A DNA stretch of 64,000 nt, from assembly GCA_020638455.1 (NCBI GenBank), contig JACKIK010000002.1, forward strand, positions 124,001 to 188,000. The letters run 5' to 3'. Position numbers and translations under genes: made by a program. Positions 26,108-33,873 of the stretch are shown here, piece by piece. This DNA is from Hyphomonas sp. GTDB taxonomy: Bacteria; Pseudomonadota; Alphaproteobacteria; Caulobacterales; Hyphomonadaceae. Within the stretch, counting starts at the first letter, position 1. Every line of letters begins with the position of its first letter. The notes below the pieces were generated by a model. It made no database searches. It saw only the letters and a program-made list of their open reading frames with translations, and was not told the origin of the DNA.

Positions 26108-27288
26108 GCAGGCTCGGCGGCGGTCGTTCGCGCCGCTTTCTGCTTGTGGATCCGCACCCGCACCATGCTGCCGGGCCGCAGGCGCACATCGGTCGGTTCA
26201 AGGTCGATCCGTACAGAGATCCGCTGGGTGATCTTGGTGAACACGCCATTGGCGTTGGGGTTCGGCATCAGGGCCGCTTCGGCGATGGTCGCATCGTGCA
26301 CCCGCGCGACATGCCCCTTGATCAGCTTGCCCGGCTCGCTGTCGGCGCGCACAAGCACGGGCGCGCCCACCTGCACGTTGCGGATATCGGTTTCCTTGAT
26401 GTTGGCCGACACGCGCACTGCGTTCGGATCGTGCAGCAGCGCCATGCGGAAACCGCGCAGGGAATGCTCTCCGGCGTCGTAGAACAGTTCGTCCACCACG
26501 CCGTCGATCGGGCTGCGGATCGTGTGCTGTTCCACCACAACTTTCTGTGCGTCGACCCGCGCTTCGGCCTGCTCCAGATTGGCGCGCAGAATCGGCAGCC
26601 CGGCCTCGATCAGGCGCACTTCCTCGCCGGTAATGCTGGCGGTGCGCTGTTCGGCCACCGCGCTTTCCCGGTCGGCCTGGGCGCGCAACAGGGCCTGCTG
26701 CGCGGTGTCGAGTGCGTTCTTCGCCTGGTCCAGATTGCTCTGCGGCACCAGTCCGCGCTCGAACAGGTCCTTGGTGCGGTCATAGTCGCGCTGCGCGGTT
26801 TCGAAATTGGAGCGCGCGGCCTCCACCGATGCCGACGCTGAATGGGTGCCGGCGCGCCGCGCTTCCACTTCGCTGCCGGCCTTCGAGGAGGCGAGCTGGA
26901 TACGGGTTTCTTCGCGGTCAATTTCCGCCCTCAGCCGTTCCGCCTCGGCCTCGTACTGGGCCAGCGTATAGGCCGCCTCGCGGTCGTCGATCGTGTAGAG
27001 AATGTCGCCGGCTTTGACCTCATCGCCCTCCGACACTTTCACGCTGGTGATCTTGCCGGAGATATCCGTCGATACGGCAATCATGTCCGCTGCGATCCGG
27101 GCGTCCGCGGTCGAGACATAGGCCGCCCGGTCGAGCATGAAGTGCAGCATGGCATAGCCGACCAGCGCAACAACGGCGATCAGGGCAATGATTCGCGCGC
27201 GCCTCGACTTCATGACGGCGCTCAGGCGCGCCTGAGAGGTCTCCGCTTCGGCGGCCTCGGTTGCAAAGGAATTTCCGTCGCCCTGCAT
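26104..27288 (-). CDS. HlyD/EmrA-family periplasmic adaptor protein
   Basis: The ATG at 27288 gives 394 residues; another at 27306 is possible. A single N-terminal anchor helix (ARIIALIAVVALVGYAMLHF) is followed by a biotinyl/lipoyl-like domain (ADMIAVSTDISGKITSVKVS, EGDEVKAGDILYTID), a long coiled coil (about 110-215, rich in Glu, Arg, Ala and Gln), and the second lipoyl half (IRSPIDGVVDELFY) plus a beta-barrel domain. It bridges the inner-membrane EmrB-like pump to an outer-membrane channel. The gene immediately precedes the pump gene and is preceded by an inverted repeat. Confidence 0.9.
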   Translation of the reverse strand: MQGDGNSFATEAAEAETSQARLSAVMKSRRARIIALIAVVALVGYAMLHFMLDRAAYVSTADARIAADMIAVSTDISGKITSVKVSEGDEVKAGDILYTIDDREAAYTLAQYEAEAERLRAEIDREETRIQLASSKAGSEVEARRAGTHSASASVEAARSNFETAQRDYDRTKDLFERGLVPQSNLDQAKNALDTAQQALLRAQADRESAVAEQRTASITGEEVRLIEAGLPILRANLEQAEARVDAQKVVVEQHTIRSPIDGVVDELFYDAGEHSLRGFRMALLHDPNAVRVSANIKETDIRNVQVGAPVLVRADSEPGKLIKGHVARVHDATIAEAALMPNPNANGVFTKITQRISVRIDLEPTDVRLRPGSMVRVRIHKQKAARTTAAEPA

Positions 27289-27346
27289 GCTTGTCGACCG
27301 GCACATTGCGTGCCGTTCCGTGTCCTCCCTCGCGGTCTGTTCCCTC

Positions 27347-27362
27347 GGATACAGACGTATCC
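27347..27362. promoter_or_regulatory. Inverted repeat upstream of efflux operon
   Basis: GGATAC (27347-27352) and GTATCC (27357-27362) are perfect inverted arms around AGAC. The site lies 59 bases upstream of the adaptor start, in the gap after the tetR gene, and could be the operator for a TetR-type regulator of the pump. The repeat is seen; its use is inferred. Confidence 0.5.
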
Positions 27363-27455
27363 TGTGTGCCGCGTAAGGCAATTGATCGGGACATAACGCT
27401 AAGGCAATCAAGCCCTCTCGTGCGCCGCGTGCAAATGAAGCAGGGGCGGGAGTGC

Positions 27456-28106
27456 CTAGCGGCTCCCGGCCAGGAATCGCGACAGGTCCCGGATCTGCCG
27501 AGCGACTTCCTCGCGGCGGTGCGGCGTCACGGCATAAGCAACCAGCGTCCGCACGGAAAACTGCAGTTCGGCCCGGAACACTGCAATCGGCGACCCTTCC
27601 ACCGACCAGACCAGCGTATTGATCGCCAGTGATCGCATCAGCGCCGAAACCAGCGGTCCGGTTTCGCATTCCGGATCGAGGTCTCCCGCTTCGATGGCGC
27701 CCTTCATGAAGCCACGCCACACGCCTGCCGCGCCGAATTCGAGCCGGTGCCGGGACGTGGTCATGTCTTCCTGCTGCAGCAGGCGGAACAGGCCGCGATA
27801 GAAGTTGAGCTGTCCGCTGTACCGCTCGCAGACAAGGTCGATTGCCGCGAACAGGCCGTCGAGATTGGCCGGGATCTGGCGCGCTTCCAGGGAACTCGCG
27901 AAATCCTTCACCTCGAACCGGATCAGCGCGTTCAGGATTTCCGGCTTCGATCCGACCAGATTGTACGGCGTGGCAGGGCTCACGCCCGCATGTTCGGCCA
28001 GCTCCGCCATGGAGAAGCCGGACACATCCCGCCGCCCGATCAGCTTGCGCGCCGTATCGAGGATATGATCCCGCCGCGCCTGTTTCAGCTCAACCGAAAT
28101 CGCCAT
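27456..28106 (-). CDS. TetR-family transcriptional regulator
   Basis: The ATG at 28106 gives MAISVELKQARRDHILDTAR and a helix-turn-helix at FSMAELAEHAGVSPATPYNL; the C-terminal domain is a 140-residue helical ligand domain. The start overlaps the upstream ThDP-enzyme stop by one base (TGATG), so it is the second gene of that operon. It could control the ThDP operon through the repeat at 29907, the efflux operon through the repeat at 27347, or both, which would link catabolism with export of a toxic aldehyde. Confidence 0.88.
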   Translation of the reverse strand: MAISVELKQARRDHILDTARKLIGRRDVSGFSMAELAEHAGVSPATPYNLVGSKPEILNALIRFEVKDFASSLEARQIPANLDGLFAAIDLVCERYSGQLNFYRGLFRLLQQEDMTTSRHRLEFGAAGVWRGFMKGAIEAGDLDPECETGPLVSALMRSLAINTLVWSVEGSPIAVFRAELQFSVRTLVAYAVTPHRREEVARQIRDLSRFLAGSR

Positions 28107-29851
28107 CAGGTCGCCTCTGCCGGGATGTTCTCGTAATAGGGGATCATCACGTCGCTGCTGCCTTCGGCGATCTGGCCCAGCATGCTCGCTGTCACAGGAT
28201 GCACGACATCCGCGTCCACCATGATCTCCACCATGGCTGGCTTCCCGCTGGCGAAGGCACGCTCCATCGCGCTCCCCACGTCTTCCAGCCGATCCACCCT
28301 CTCGGCATGACACCCGAACGCGGCGGCGATATCCGCATACCGCGTTCCGGCAATCTGCGTGATGATGTTGTAATTCGCGCCATACATCAACTGCTGGCCG
28401 TGGATCGACATACCCCAGACGCCATTGTTGAACACGACTGTCACGATGGGCAGGTTGTGGCGCACCATCGTGTCGAATTCCTGGATGTGGAAGCCCATCG
28501 CGCCGTCGCCCGTCAGGTGCACCACGCGCCTGTCCGGATGCGCCACCTGCAGGCCGATGGCAAAGCCCGGCCCGATGCCGAGGCAGCCGAGATAGCCGTG
28601 TCCCAGCACCTGGCACGGCCCGTCTACCTGCACCGCATCGCCGCCCCACGACGCCGCTTCCCCGCCGTCGAAGGCATAGCAGGCGTCCCGTCCCGCCACC
28701 GCGCAGACGGCCTTCGCGGCGTGATAGGGGTGCACGCCATTCTTCGCGGCATTCGGGTCCGGGAACATTGCCGCCATCGCCCCCTTGAGGCTGGTCGCCT
28801 CCTGGCACCATCCCGCGAACGCCGTTGGATCGGCGCCCTCCAGCGCCTCGCCCAGCGCGTCCAGCGTCTCGGCCGTGCCCGCCGCGATGGCGAGGTCGAC
28901 GCTGCGCAGCCGCCCGATCTCGGTCGCATCGCTGTGCACCTGCACCAGCTTCGCCGCATCCGGCACGATGGCACCTGACCGTCCGCCCAGCAGCAGCCCC
29001 AGTTTCCCGCCCAGCAGGATCACCAGGTCCGGCCGGTTCCCTCCCATCAGCATCAGCCCGGCAAGGTTCCCCGGCGAGCCGCCATTCTGCGCATGGTCAT
29101 AGGGCAGCAGGCCCATTGCCTGCGACTTGAAGAAACAGGGGATCCCCGTCGCCGCCGCAAAGCGCCGCAACGCCTCCGCCGTCGCCACATTCGCCGCTTC
29201 GGTTCCCGCAATGATCGCCGGCCGCTCCGCACTGCGGACCAACTCCGCCAGCGCGGCCACTTCTCCGGCCGATGGCGCCGGGTGCGGCGCCACATTTACG
29301 CCCGCCGCCTTCGTGGCGCGCGAGGCGGGCACCTTCATGTGCAGCACGTCGATGGGCAGCTCCAGCACCACCGGCCCCTTCGTGCCGGCGCGCGCCTTGC
29401 GGATGGCCATCGCTGTGAGGTCAGGAATGCGCTCGGTTGTCGGGATGGAGAACGCCCATTTCGTCATCGGCCGCGCCATCGCGATCTGGTCGATTCCGCC
29501 CTGCAGCGGATTGGTCTCCACCTCGCGCAGTGGCGGCGCGCCGATGATGAACAGCACCGGCGAGCCGTCCAGCTTCGCATTCGCAATCGCCGAGACGCCA
29601 TTGGTGAAGCCCGGCCCGGCCGTGATGATGCACACGCCCAGATCCCCCGTCGTGCGGGCATAGGCGTCCGCCGCATGGCCCGCCGCCGACTCATGCCGGA
29701 AATCCATCAGCTCGATGCCCTGTTCGTGGCAGCCTTTGAACAGCGCCTCATGGTGCCCGCCGTGCAGGGCGAAGATGCGCTTCACGCCCGCTTCGCGCAG
29801 CGTGCGCGCCAGCAGGTCGCCGCCAGTGAGCAGATTGTCCGTCTTGGCCAT
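28106..29851 (-). CDS. Benzaldehyde-lyase-like ThDP-dependent enzyme
   Basis: A 581-residue ThDP enzyme with three domains. The N-terminal part closely parallels my memory of Pseudomonas benzaldehyde lyase: FALHGGHHEALF (His33 at the position of the lyase His29, Gly32 at its Ala28), RHESAAGHAADAYAR (activating Glu54), GGIDQIAMARPMTKWAF. The ThDP motif is GDGAMGF through VFNNGVWG. Such enzymes cleave or form acyloins from aldehydes without an acetolactate-type FAD role. GGAGGAAA precedes the ATG. The partners are a TetR in the same operon and a divergent alcohol dehydrogenase and SDR. Substrate specificity is inferred. Confidence 0.78.
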   Translation of the reverse strand: MAKTDNLLTGGDLLARTLREAGVKRIFALHGGHHEALFKGCHEQGIELMDFRHESAAGHAADAYARTTGDLGVCIITAGPGFTNGVSAIANAKLDGSPVLFIIGAPPLREVETNPLQGGIDQIAMARPMTKWAFSIPTTERIPDLTAMAIRKARAGTKGPVVLELPIDVLHMKVPASRATKAAGVNVAPHPAPSAGEVAALAELVRSAERPAIIAGTEAANVATAEALRRFAAATGIPCFFKSQAMGLLPYDHAQNGGSPGNLAGLMLMGGNRPDLVILLGGKLGLLLGGRSGAIVPDAAKLVQVHSDATEIGRLRSVDLAIAAGTAETLDALGEALEGADPTAFAGWCQEATSLKGAMAAMFPDPNAAKNGVHPYHAAKAVCAVAGRDACYAFDGGEAASWGGDAVQVDGPCQVLGHGYLGCLGIGPGFAIGLQVAHPDRRVVHLTGDGAMGFHIQEFDTMVRHNLPIVTVVFNNGVWGMSIHGQQLMYGANYNIITQIAGTRYADIAAAFGCHAERVDRLEDVGSAMERAFASGKPAMVEIMVDADVVHPVTASMLGQIAEGSSDVMIPYYENIPAEAT

Positions 29852-29906
29852 GGTCGATTTCCTCCGGGTCCGGCGGCGTCTCTTGTTGCGTGCGCCGCAC
29901 TTTTAA

Positions 29907-29922
29907 TTATAGTAGCCTATAA
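29907..29922. promoter_or_regulatory. Inverted repeat between divergent ThDP and dehydrogenase operons
   Basis: TTATAG (29907-29912) and CTATAA (29917-29922) are perfect inverted arms around TAGC, in an AT-rich patch of an otherwise GC-rich gap between the divergent ThDP-enzyme operon and the alcohol dehydrogenase operon. The AT-rich patch may also hold promoter elements. A TetR site is the likely reading. Confidence 0.5.
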
Positions 29923-30001
29923 AAATACAAATGAGCCGCAGCGCGCAAGCAAAATCGCGACAGGACCATCATCCACGCGGCCACAAGGAGGAGACACAGC
30001 C

Positions 30002-31063
30002 ATGCGCGCCGCCGTACTTCAGGGCCATGCGATCACGGTCGAGGACATGCCGGACCCCGTGCCGGCCAGGGGCCAGCTCCTGGTGCGGCCGCTGATGACA
30101 GGCATCTGCGGAAGCGACCTCAGTCTCCGCAAGCAGATGACCGCGCTGGAGCATGGCCTCGAAGGCGCGGCGAAGGCAGGCCTCCCGAAAATCGTACCCG
30201 GCCACGAATTCTGCGCTGAACTGGTCGAGGCGGGCCCCGGCACCGAAACGGCCCTGCGGCCTGGCGCGCGCCTCACCGCCGTTCCGTTCACGCATGGCCA
30301 TGCGGGCCCGCAGACGATCGGCCTTTCGCCCGTTTTCTCCGGCGGACTCGCCACGCTCTGCCTTGTCGATGCCGAACGCACTTTCGCCGTGCCGGACGGA
30401 ATGCCGGCCGATCTTGCCGCCCTGACGGAGCCGCTCGCTGTCGGCGCCCACGCCGTGAACGTCGCCACGCGCAACCGTGCGCCGAATGTGGTGATCGGTT
30501 GCGGCCCGGTCGGGCTCGCCGTGATCCTGTCCCTTCGCCTTCAGGGCAGGGGGCCGATCCTCGCGGCGGACTTCTCGGCACAGCGCCGCGCCCGCGCCGC
30601 AGAACTTGGCGCCGACATCGTCGTCGATCCGGCTGAGTCCTCACCCTATGAGCGATGGGGCGATCTCGGTTTCAAACCCGCGCTCATGTCGCCCCTGCTC
30701 GAACGGGAGCTTAGGGAGCGCCCGAAGGGCTGCAACATCTTCGAATGCAGCGGCGCACCAGGCGTTCTGGGCCAGATCATCGCCAGCGCACCCGGCCATG
30801 CGCACATTATCGTCGTCGGCGTGTGCCCGCACGAGGAAAAGGTCACGCCGCTGGAGGGAATCCTTCGTGAGCTGACGGTCGACTTCTCCTTCGCCTACCG
30901 GCCTGCCGAATTCACGGAGTCCCTCGCCATGATCGCCGCGCATCCGGACCTTGCGGCGCGTCTCATTACGTCCCACCTGCCGCTGGCGGAAACGGAAACT
31001 GCTTTCGACCGCCTGTCGTCGAACCCGGACGAAGTGAAGATCCTGATCACGCCGCAACACTAG
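30002..31063 (+). CDS. Zinc-dependent medium-chain alcohol dehydrogenase
   Basis: A 353-residue MDR-family dehydrogenase. Catalytic zinc ligands are Cys36 (MTGICGSDLS) and His68/Glu69 (IVPGHEFCAE). The cofactor motif VIGCGPVGLAVI follows at about 160. The four-Cys structural zinc lobe seen in classical ADH is missing; that region reads TAVPFTHGHAGPQTIGLSP. Enzymes of this branch oxidise alcohols or diols with NAD(P). AAGGAGGAG precedes the ATG at 30002; a longer open frame upstream is antisense to the ThDP gene. It probably processes the aldehyde or acyloin handled by the divergent operon. Confidence 0.88.
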   Translation: MRAAVLQGHAITVEDMPDPVPARGQLLVRPLMTGICGSDLSLRKQMTALEHGLEGAAKAGLPKIVPGHEFCAELVEAGPGTETALRPGARLTAVPFTHGHAGPQTIGLSPVFSGGLATLCLVDAERTFAVPDGMPADLAALTEPLAVGAHAVNVATRNRAPNVVIGCGPVGLAVILSLRLQGRGPILAADFSAQRRARAAELGADIVVDPAESSPYERWGDLGFKPALMSPLLERELRERPKGCNIFECSGAPGVLGQIIASAPGHAHIIVVGVCPHEEKVTPLEGILRELTVDFSFAYRPAEFTESLAMIAAHPDLAARLITSHLPLAETETAFDRLSSNPDEVKILITPQH

Positions 31064-31084
31064 AGCCAGCAAGGAGACGCCGCC

Positions 31085-31873
31085 ATGACGCGCAATCGCT
31101 TCGCAGGAAAAGTCGCCGTCATCACGGGCGGCGCCTCCGGGATCGGGGAGGCGACCGCACGCCTCATGGCCGCGGAAGGGGCCCGGCTCCTGATCGGTGA
31201 TATCAACGAAGAAGCCGGCCGCGCCGTTGCGGAATCCCTCGGATCCGCCTGCCTCTTCGAGCCTTGCGATGTTTCCCGGCGCGCTGACATCGAGCGCCTC
31301 GTCAGCCGGGCCATGGAAGCCTATGGCCGGATCGACATCCTGTTCAACAATGCCGGCATCGGATGTTATGGTAATGCGGCGGAGATCACGCCTGAAAGCT
31401 GGGAACGCACGATCGCCATCGATCTGCATGCGGTCTATTATGCCTGCCATGCCGCGATCCCGCACATGAAACCCGGCAGCTGCATCGTCAACACCGCGTC
31501 CATTTCAGGCCTTGGGGGCGACTACCGCATGGCCGCCTACAATGCTGCCAAAGGTGCCGTCATCAATTTCACGCGCGCCATGGCCGTCGATCACGGCAAG
31601 GACGGCATCCGCGTGAATGCGCTCTGTCCCGGTCTGATCATCACGCCACTGACGGCAGGGCTGGAAGCGATCCCGGGCCTCAGCGATGCCTGGGCCGGTG
31701 CCATTCCGATGGGCCGCGCGGGCACGCCGGAGGAGATGGCAACTGTCGTCGCCTTCCTCGCATCCGACGATGCGTCCTATGTCACCGGAACGATCATGGT
31801 GGCAGACGGCGGCACGACCGCCCGCACGGGCCAGCCGGAGATCGCACAATTTGCCGACATTCCGCGCGGCTAG
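31085..31873 (+). CDS. Short-chain dehydrogenase/reductase
   Basis: A 262-residue classical SDR: ITGGASGIGE (Rossmann), LIGDIN with Asp favouring NAD, NNAGIGCYG, catalytic Ser in NTASISG and YNAAK. The last segment is SYVTGTIMVADGGTTA. AAGGAGAC precedes the ATG, 21 bases after the alcohol dehydrogenase, so the two form an operon acting on the same alcohol/ketone route. It converges on the Crp-type gene with a gap of 5 bases. Confidence 0.92.
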   Translation: MTRNRFAGKVAVITGGASGIGEATARLMAAEGARLLIGDINEEAGRAVAESLGSACLFEPCDVSRRADIERLVSRAMEAYGRIDILFNNAGIGCYGNAAEITPESWERTIAIDLHAVYYACHAAIPHMKPGSCIVNTASISGLGGDYRMAAYNAAKGAVINFTRAMAVDHGKDGIRVNALCPGLIITPLTAGLEAIPGLSDAWAGAIPMGRAGTPEEMATVVAFLASDDASYVTGTIMVADGGTTARTGQPEIAQFADIPRG

Positions 31874-31878
31874 CGCGG

Positions 31879-32580
31879 TCAGCCCTCCGGCAGGCCGACA
31901 TCGGCGATCTTTTCCAGCCCTTCAATATCGAGGATCTCGATGGTCCGGCGTGACACATTGATCAGCCCCATGTCGGACATCTGCTTCAGCATCCGGTTGG
32001 TCCATTGCCGCGAATGCAGGGTGGAAAAAGCGAGCTGCTCCTGCGTCACCGCGTGCAGCGTCCGGATGGGGATATATTCATTGTAAGGTGATAGCGCTAA
32101 ATCGAGCAGGCGGTTGGCAAGACGCTGGATCGGCGAATAAGACAGATGCTCCGTCAGGTAATGCATCGTCGCCCGGTTCACCGCGATTTGCGGGGCGTAG
32201 AAAAGCCTCATCATTCCGGGATCCTGGAAGAAAATCCGCTCGATAGCCGGCATGGCCAGGAAACGGAGATCGCAATCCGTGGTGGCAACCACCGAGACCA
32301 CATATTCCCCCCGGTCAGCGCAGGCGAGGAAACCGAACCAGTCGGAGGGACGATGGATTGCGATCAGTGCGTCCTGTCCCGTTGTGGTCGTGCCGATGGC
32401 TTGCAGCTCGCCGGTGACCACCCCGTAAAGCCCTCGGACATCGTCTCCCTGTCGCACAACTACCTGTCCCTCGGAGGCTTTCACAACAGTCGATGACGCT
32501 TCGATTTCATCCCGCACCTTTTCGGGCAGGGCATCGAACCATCGCGTGGAGCTGTTCCTGAGATTGCTCAGTCGGGCCAT
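31879..32580 (-). CDS. Crp/Fnr-family transcriptional regulator
   Basis: The N-terminal half is a cyclic-nucleotide-binding beta-roll (VVKASEGQVVVRQGDDVRGLY, GVVTGELQAIG) and the C-terminal half is a winged helix with VTQEQLAFSTLHSRQWTNRM in the recognition region. It lacks the Cys cluster of oxygen-sensing Fnr proteins, and the phosphate-binding RS/T pair of true CRP is not obvious, so its ligand is uncertain. I use the ATG at 32580; a TTG at 32589 is in frame. It is divergent from the META-domain lipoprotein, with an inverted repeat between them. Confidence 0.85.
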   Translation of the reverse strand: MARLSNLRNSSTRWFDALPEKVRDEIEASSTVVKASEGQVVVRQGDDVRGLYGVVTGELQAIGTTTTGQDALIAIHRPSDWFGFLACADRGEYVVSVVATTDCDLRFLAMPAIERIFFQDPGMMRLFYAPQIAVNRATMHYLTEHLSYSPIQRLANRLLDLALSPYNEYIPIRTLHAVTQEQLAFSTLHSRQWTNRMLKQMSDMGLINVSRRTIEILDIEGLEKIADVGLPEG

Positions 32581-32665
32581 GGTGAACAACTTTTGGATGC
32601 ACGTAACACAGCGAATAGAACGGTCTCAAATGGTGGCTATGTCAACTGGGCGACATCCGGCCGTG

Positions 32666-32683
32666 CGACAAATTCTATTGTCG
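32666..32683. promoter_or_regulatory. CRP-like inverted repeat between regulator and lipoprotein
   Basis: CGACAA (32666-32671) and TTGTCG (32678-32683) are perfect inverted arms with a 6-base spacer, the spacing typical of Crp-family sites though the arm sequence is not the classical TGTGA. It lies between the divergent Crp-type gene and the META-domain gene. Autoregulation is inferred. Confidence 0.5.
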
Positions 32684-32720
32684 TGCACCAAGGGAAATGG
32701 CGGGCTCAAGAGGAATTGCA

Positions 32721-33848
32721 ATGACACAGAAGAGACTATTTGGTGCGGCTGCGGCGACGGCCCTGATGACTGCACTGGCGGGCTGCCAGCATGCTCTGCC
32801 AACGGAAGAAATGACAGTCGAAGAGGCAACCGTGGTTGAGGAAGTCACTGAACCTGCGAGCCTGATGGTCACCGGATCGGCGACCTATCGTGAAAAGATC
32901 GCGCTGCCGGAAGGCGCCGTGCTGTCCGTCACGCTGGAAGACGTCGCCATGGCGGATGCTGTGGCCCGCCGGATCGAGACCTATGACATTCCGATGGACG
33001 GGATATCCGTTCCGCAGGCCTTCGAACTCTCGGTTCCCGATGCGGAGACCAAGACGGCAAAGCTCGCGGTCCGCGCGAAGATCACTTCGGCGGACGGAGA
33101 CCTGTTGTTCACCACAACGACGATCAATCCGGCCCTGCCCACAGGCGGTGACATCGGCATGATCGTCATGGAACGCGTCGCCGCTCAGCCGGCGGCAGAG
33201 CCCGTGAAGACCGATGTCGAGAAGCTGGAACTCACCGGCCGCGGCAACGAACCCGGCTGGTCGGTCAGGCTCAAGGACGGTGTCGTGAACCTGTCCCACC
33301 AGTTCGGCACCGAGACCCTGGCCGCGAAGGCAACCTCGCTCAGCGAGGACGGCGCGACCCGCACGATCAACGCCTATGACGGCGACCGCCTCGTCATCAT
33401 CACCCAGACGATGGAGCCCTGCGCGGACGATTCCACCGGCGCGATGATGCCCTACGCCGTCACCGTGCAGGTCGGTGAGCGCGTCCTGAAAGGCTGCGGC
33501 GGTTCACTCGCCGAGCGCCTGACCGAGGGAGAGTGGCAGGTCGAGGACATCAATGGCGGCGGCATCATCGATTCCTCGCACATGACCCTGAAATTCGGCG
33601 ACGATGGCCGCGTCTCGGGCTCGGCTGGCTGCAACAATTATTCGGCCACCTACACGGTGTCCGGCACGAAGATGACGGTCGGCCCCGTCGCCTCCACCCG
33701 GCGCATGTGCCCCGGCGAAGCGATCATGAACCAGGAACAGCGGATGCTGGCGGCCCTCGCCGGAGAGCAGGATATCCAGTTCACCGAAGACGGCGCGCTG
33801 AAACTGCGCGCCGCCTCCGGATTCTCGATTCTCGCCCGGATCAATTGA
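32721..33848 (+). CDS. Lipoprotein with YbaY-like and META domains
   Basis: The ATG at 32721, preceded by AGAGGAAT, gives a lipoprotein signal ending LMTALAGCQ. Residues about 45-155 resemble the YbaY/YscW lipoprotein domain (LPEGAVLSVTLEDVAMADAV, TTTINPALPTGGD). A middle part follows (GNEPGWSVRLKDGVVNLSHQ), and the last 110 residues are a META/HslJ-like domain with VSGSAGCNNYSATYTVSG and two conserved Cys. META proteins are stress-related envelope factors. It would be anchored in the outer membrane. Divergence from a Crp-type regulator suggests control by it. A second YbaY-like protein is encoded at 35428. Confidence 0.82.
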   Translation: MTQKRLFGAAAATALMTALAGCQHALPTEEMTVEEATVVEEVTEPASLMVTGSATYREKIALPEGAVLSVTLEDVAMADAVARRIETYDIPMDGISVPQAFELSVPDAETKTAKLAVRAKITSADGDLLFTTTTINPALPTGGDIGMIVMERVAAQPAAEPVKTDVEKLELTGRGNEPGWSVRLKDGVVNLSHQFGTETLAAKATSLSEDGATRTINAYDGDRLVIITQTMEPCADDSTGAMMPYAVTVQVGERVLKGCGGSLAERLTEGEWQVEDINGGGIIDSSHMTLKFGDDGRVSGSAGCNNYSATYTVSGTKMTVGPVASTRRMCPGEAIMNQEQRMLAALAGEQDIQFTEDGALKLRAASGFSILARIN

Positions 33849-33873
33849 CCACGTCGCAGACGGGCCATGCCCG

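Noticed and set aside
27289..27720. Extension of the HlyD-type frame upstream of 27288
   Set aside because: It runs over an operator-like repeat and into the tetR gene, and gives no membrane-fusion-protein sequence.
28107..28811. Extension of the TetR frame upstream of 28106
   Set aside because: Out-of-frame reading of the ThDP gene; the TetR fold starts at the ATG at 28106.
29093..30001. N-terminal extension of the alcohol dehydrogenase frame by 303 codons
   Set aside because: Antisense to the ThDP enzyme; the ATG at 30002 has a strong ribosome site and begins the enzyme fold.
33861..33873. CGGGC-CAT-GCCCG hairpin between convergent genes as terminator
   Set aside because: Five-base stem with three-base loop and no T-run on either strand; too weak to call.
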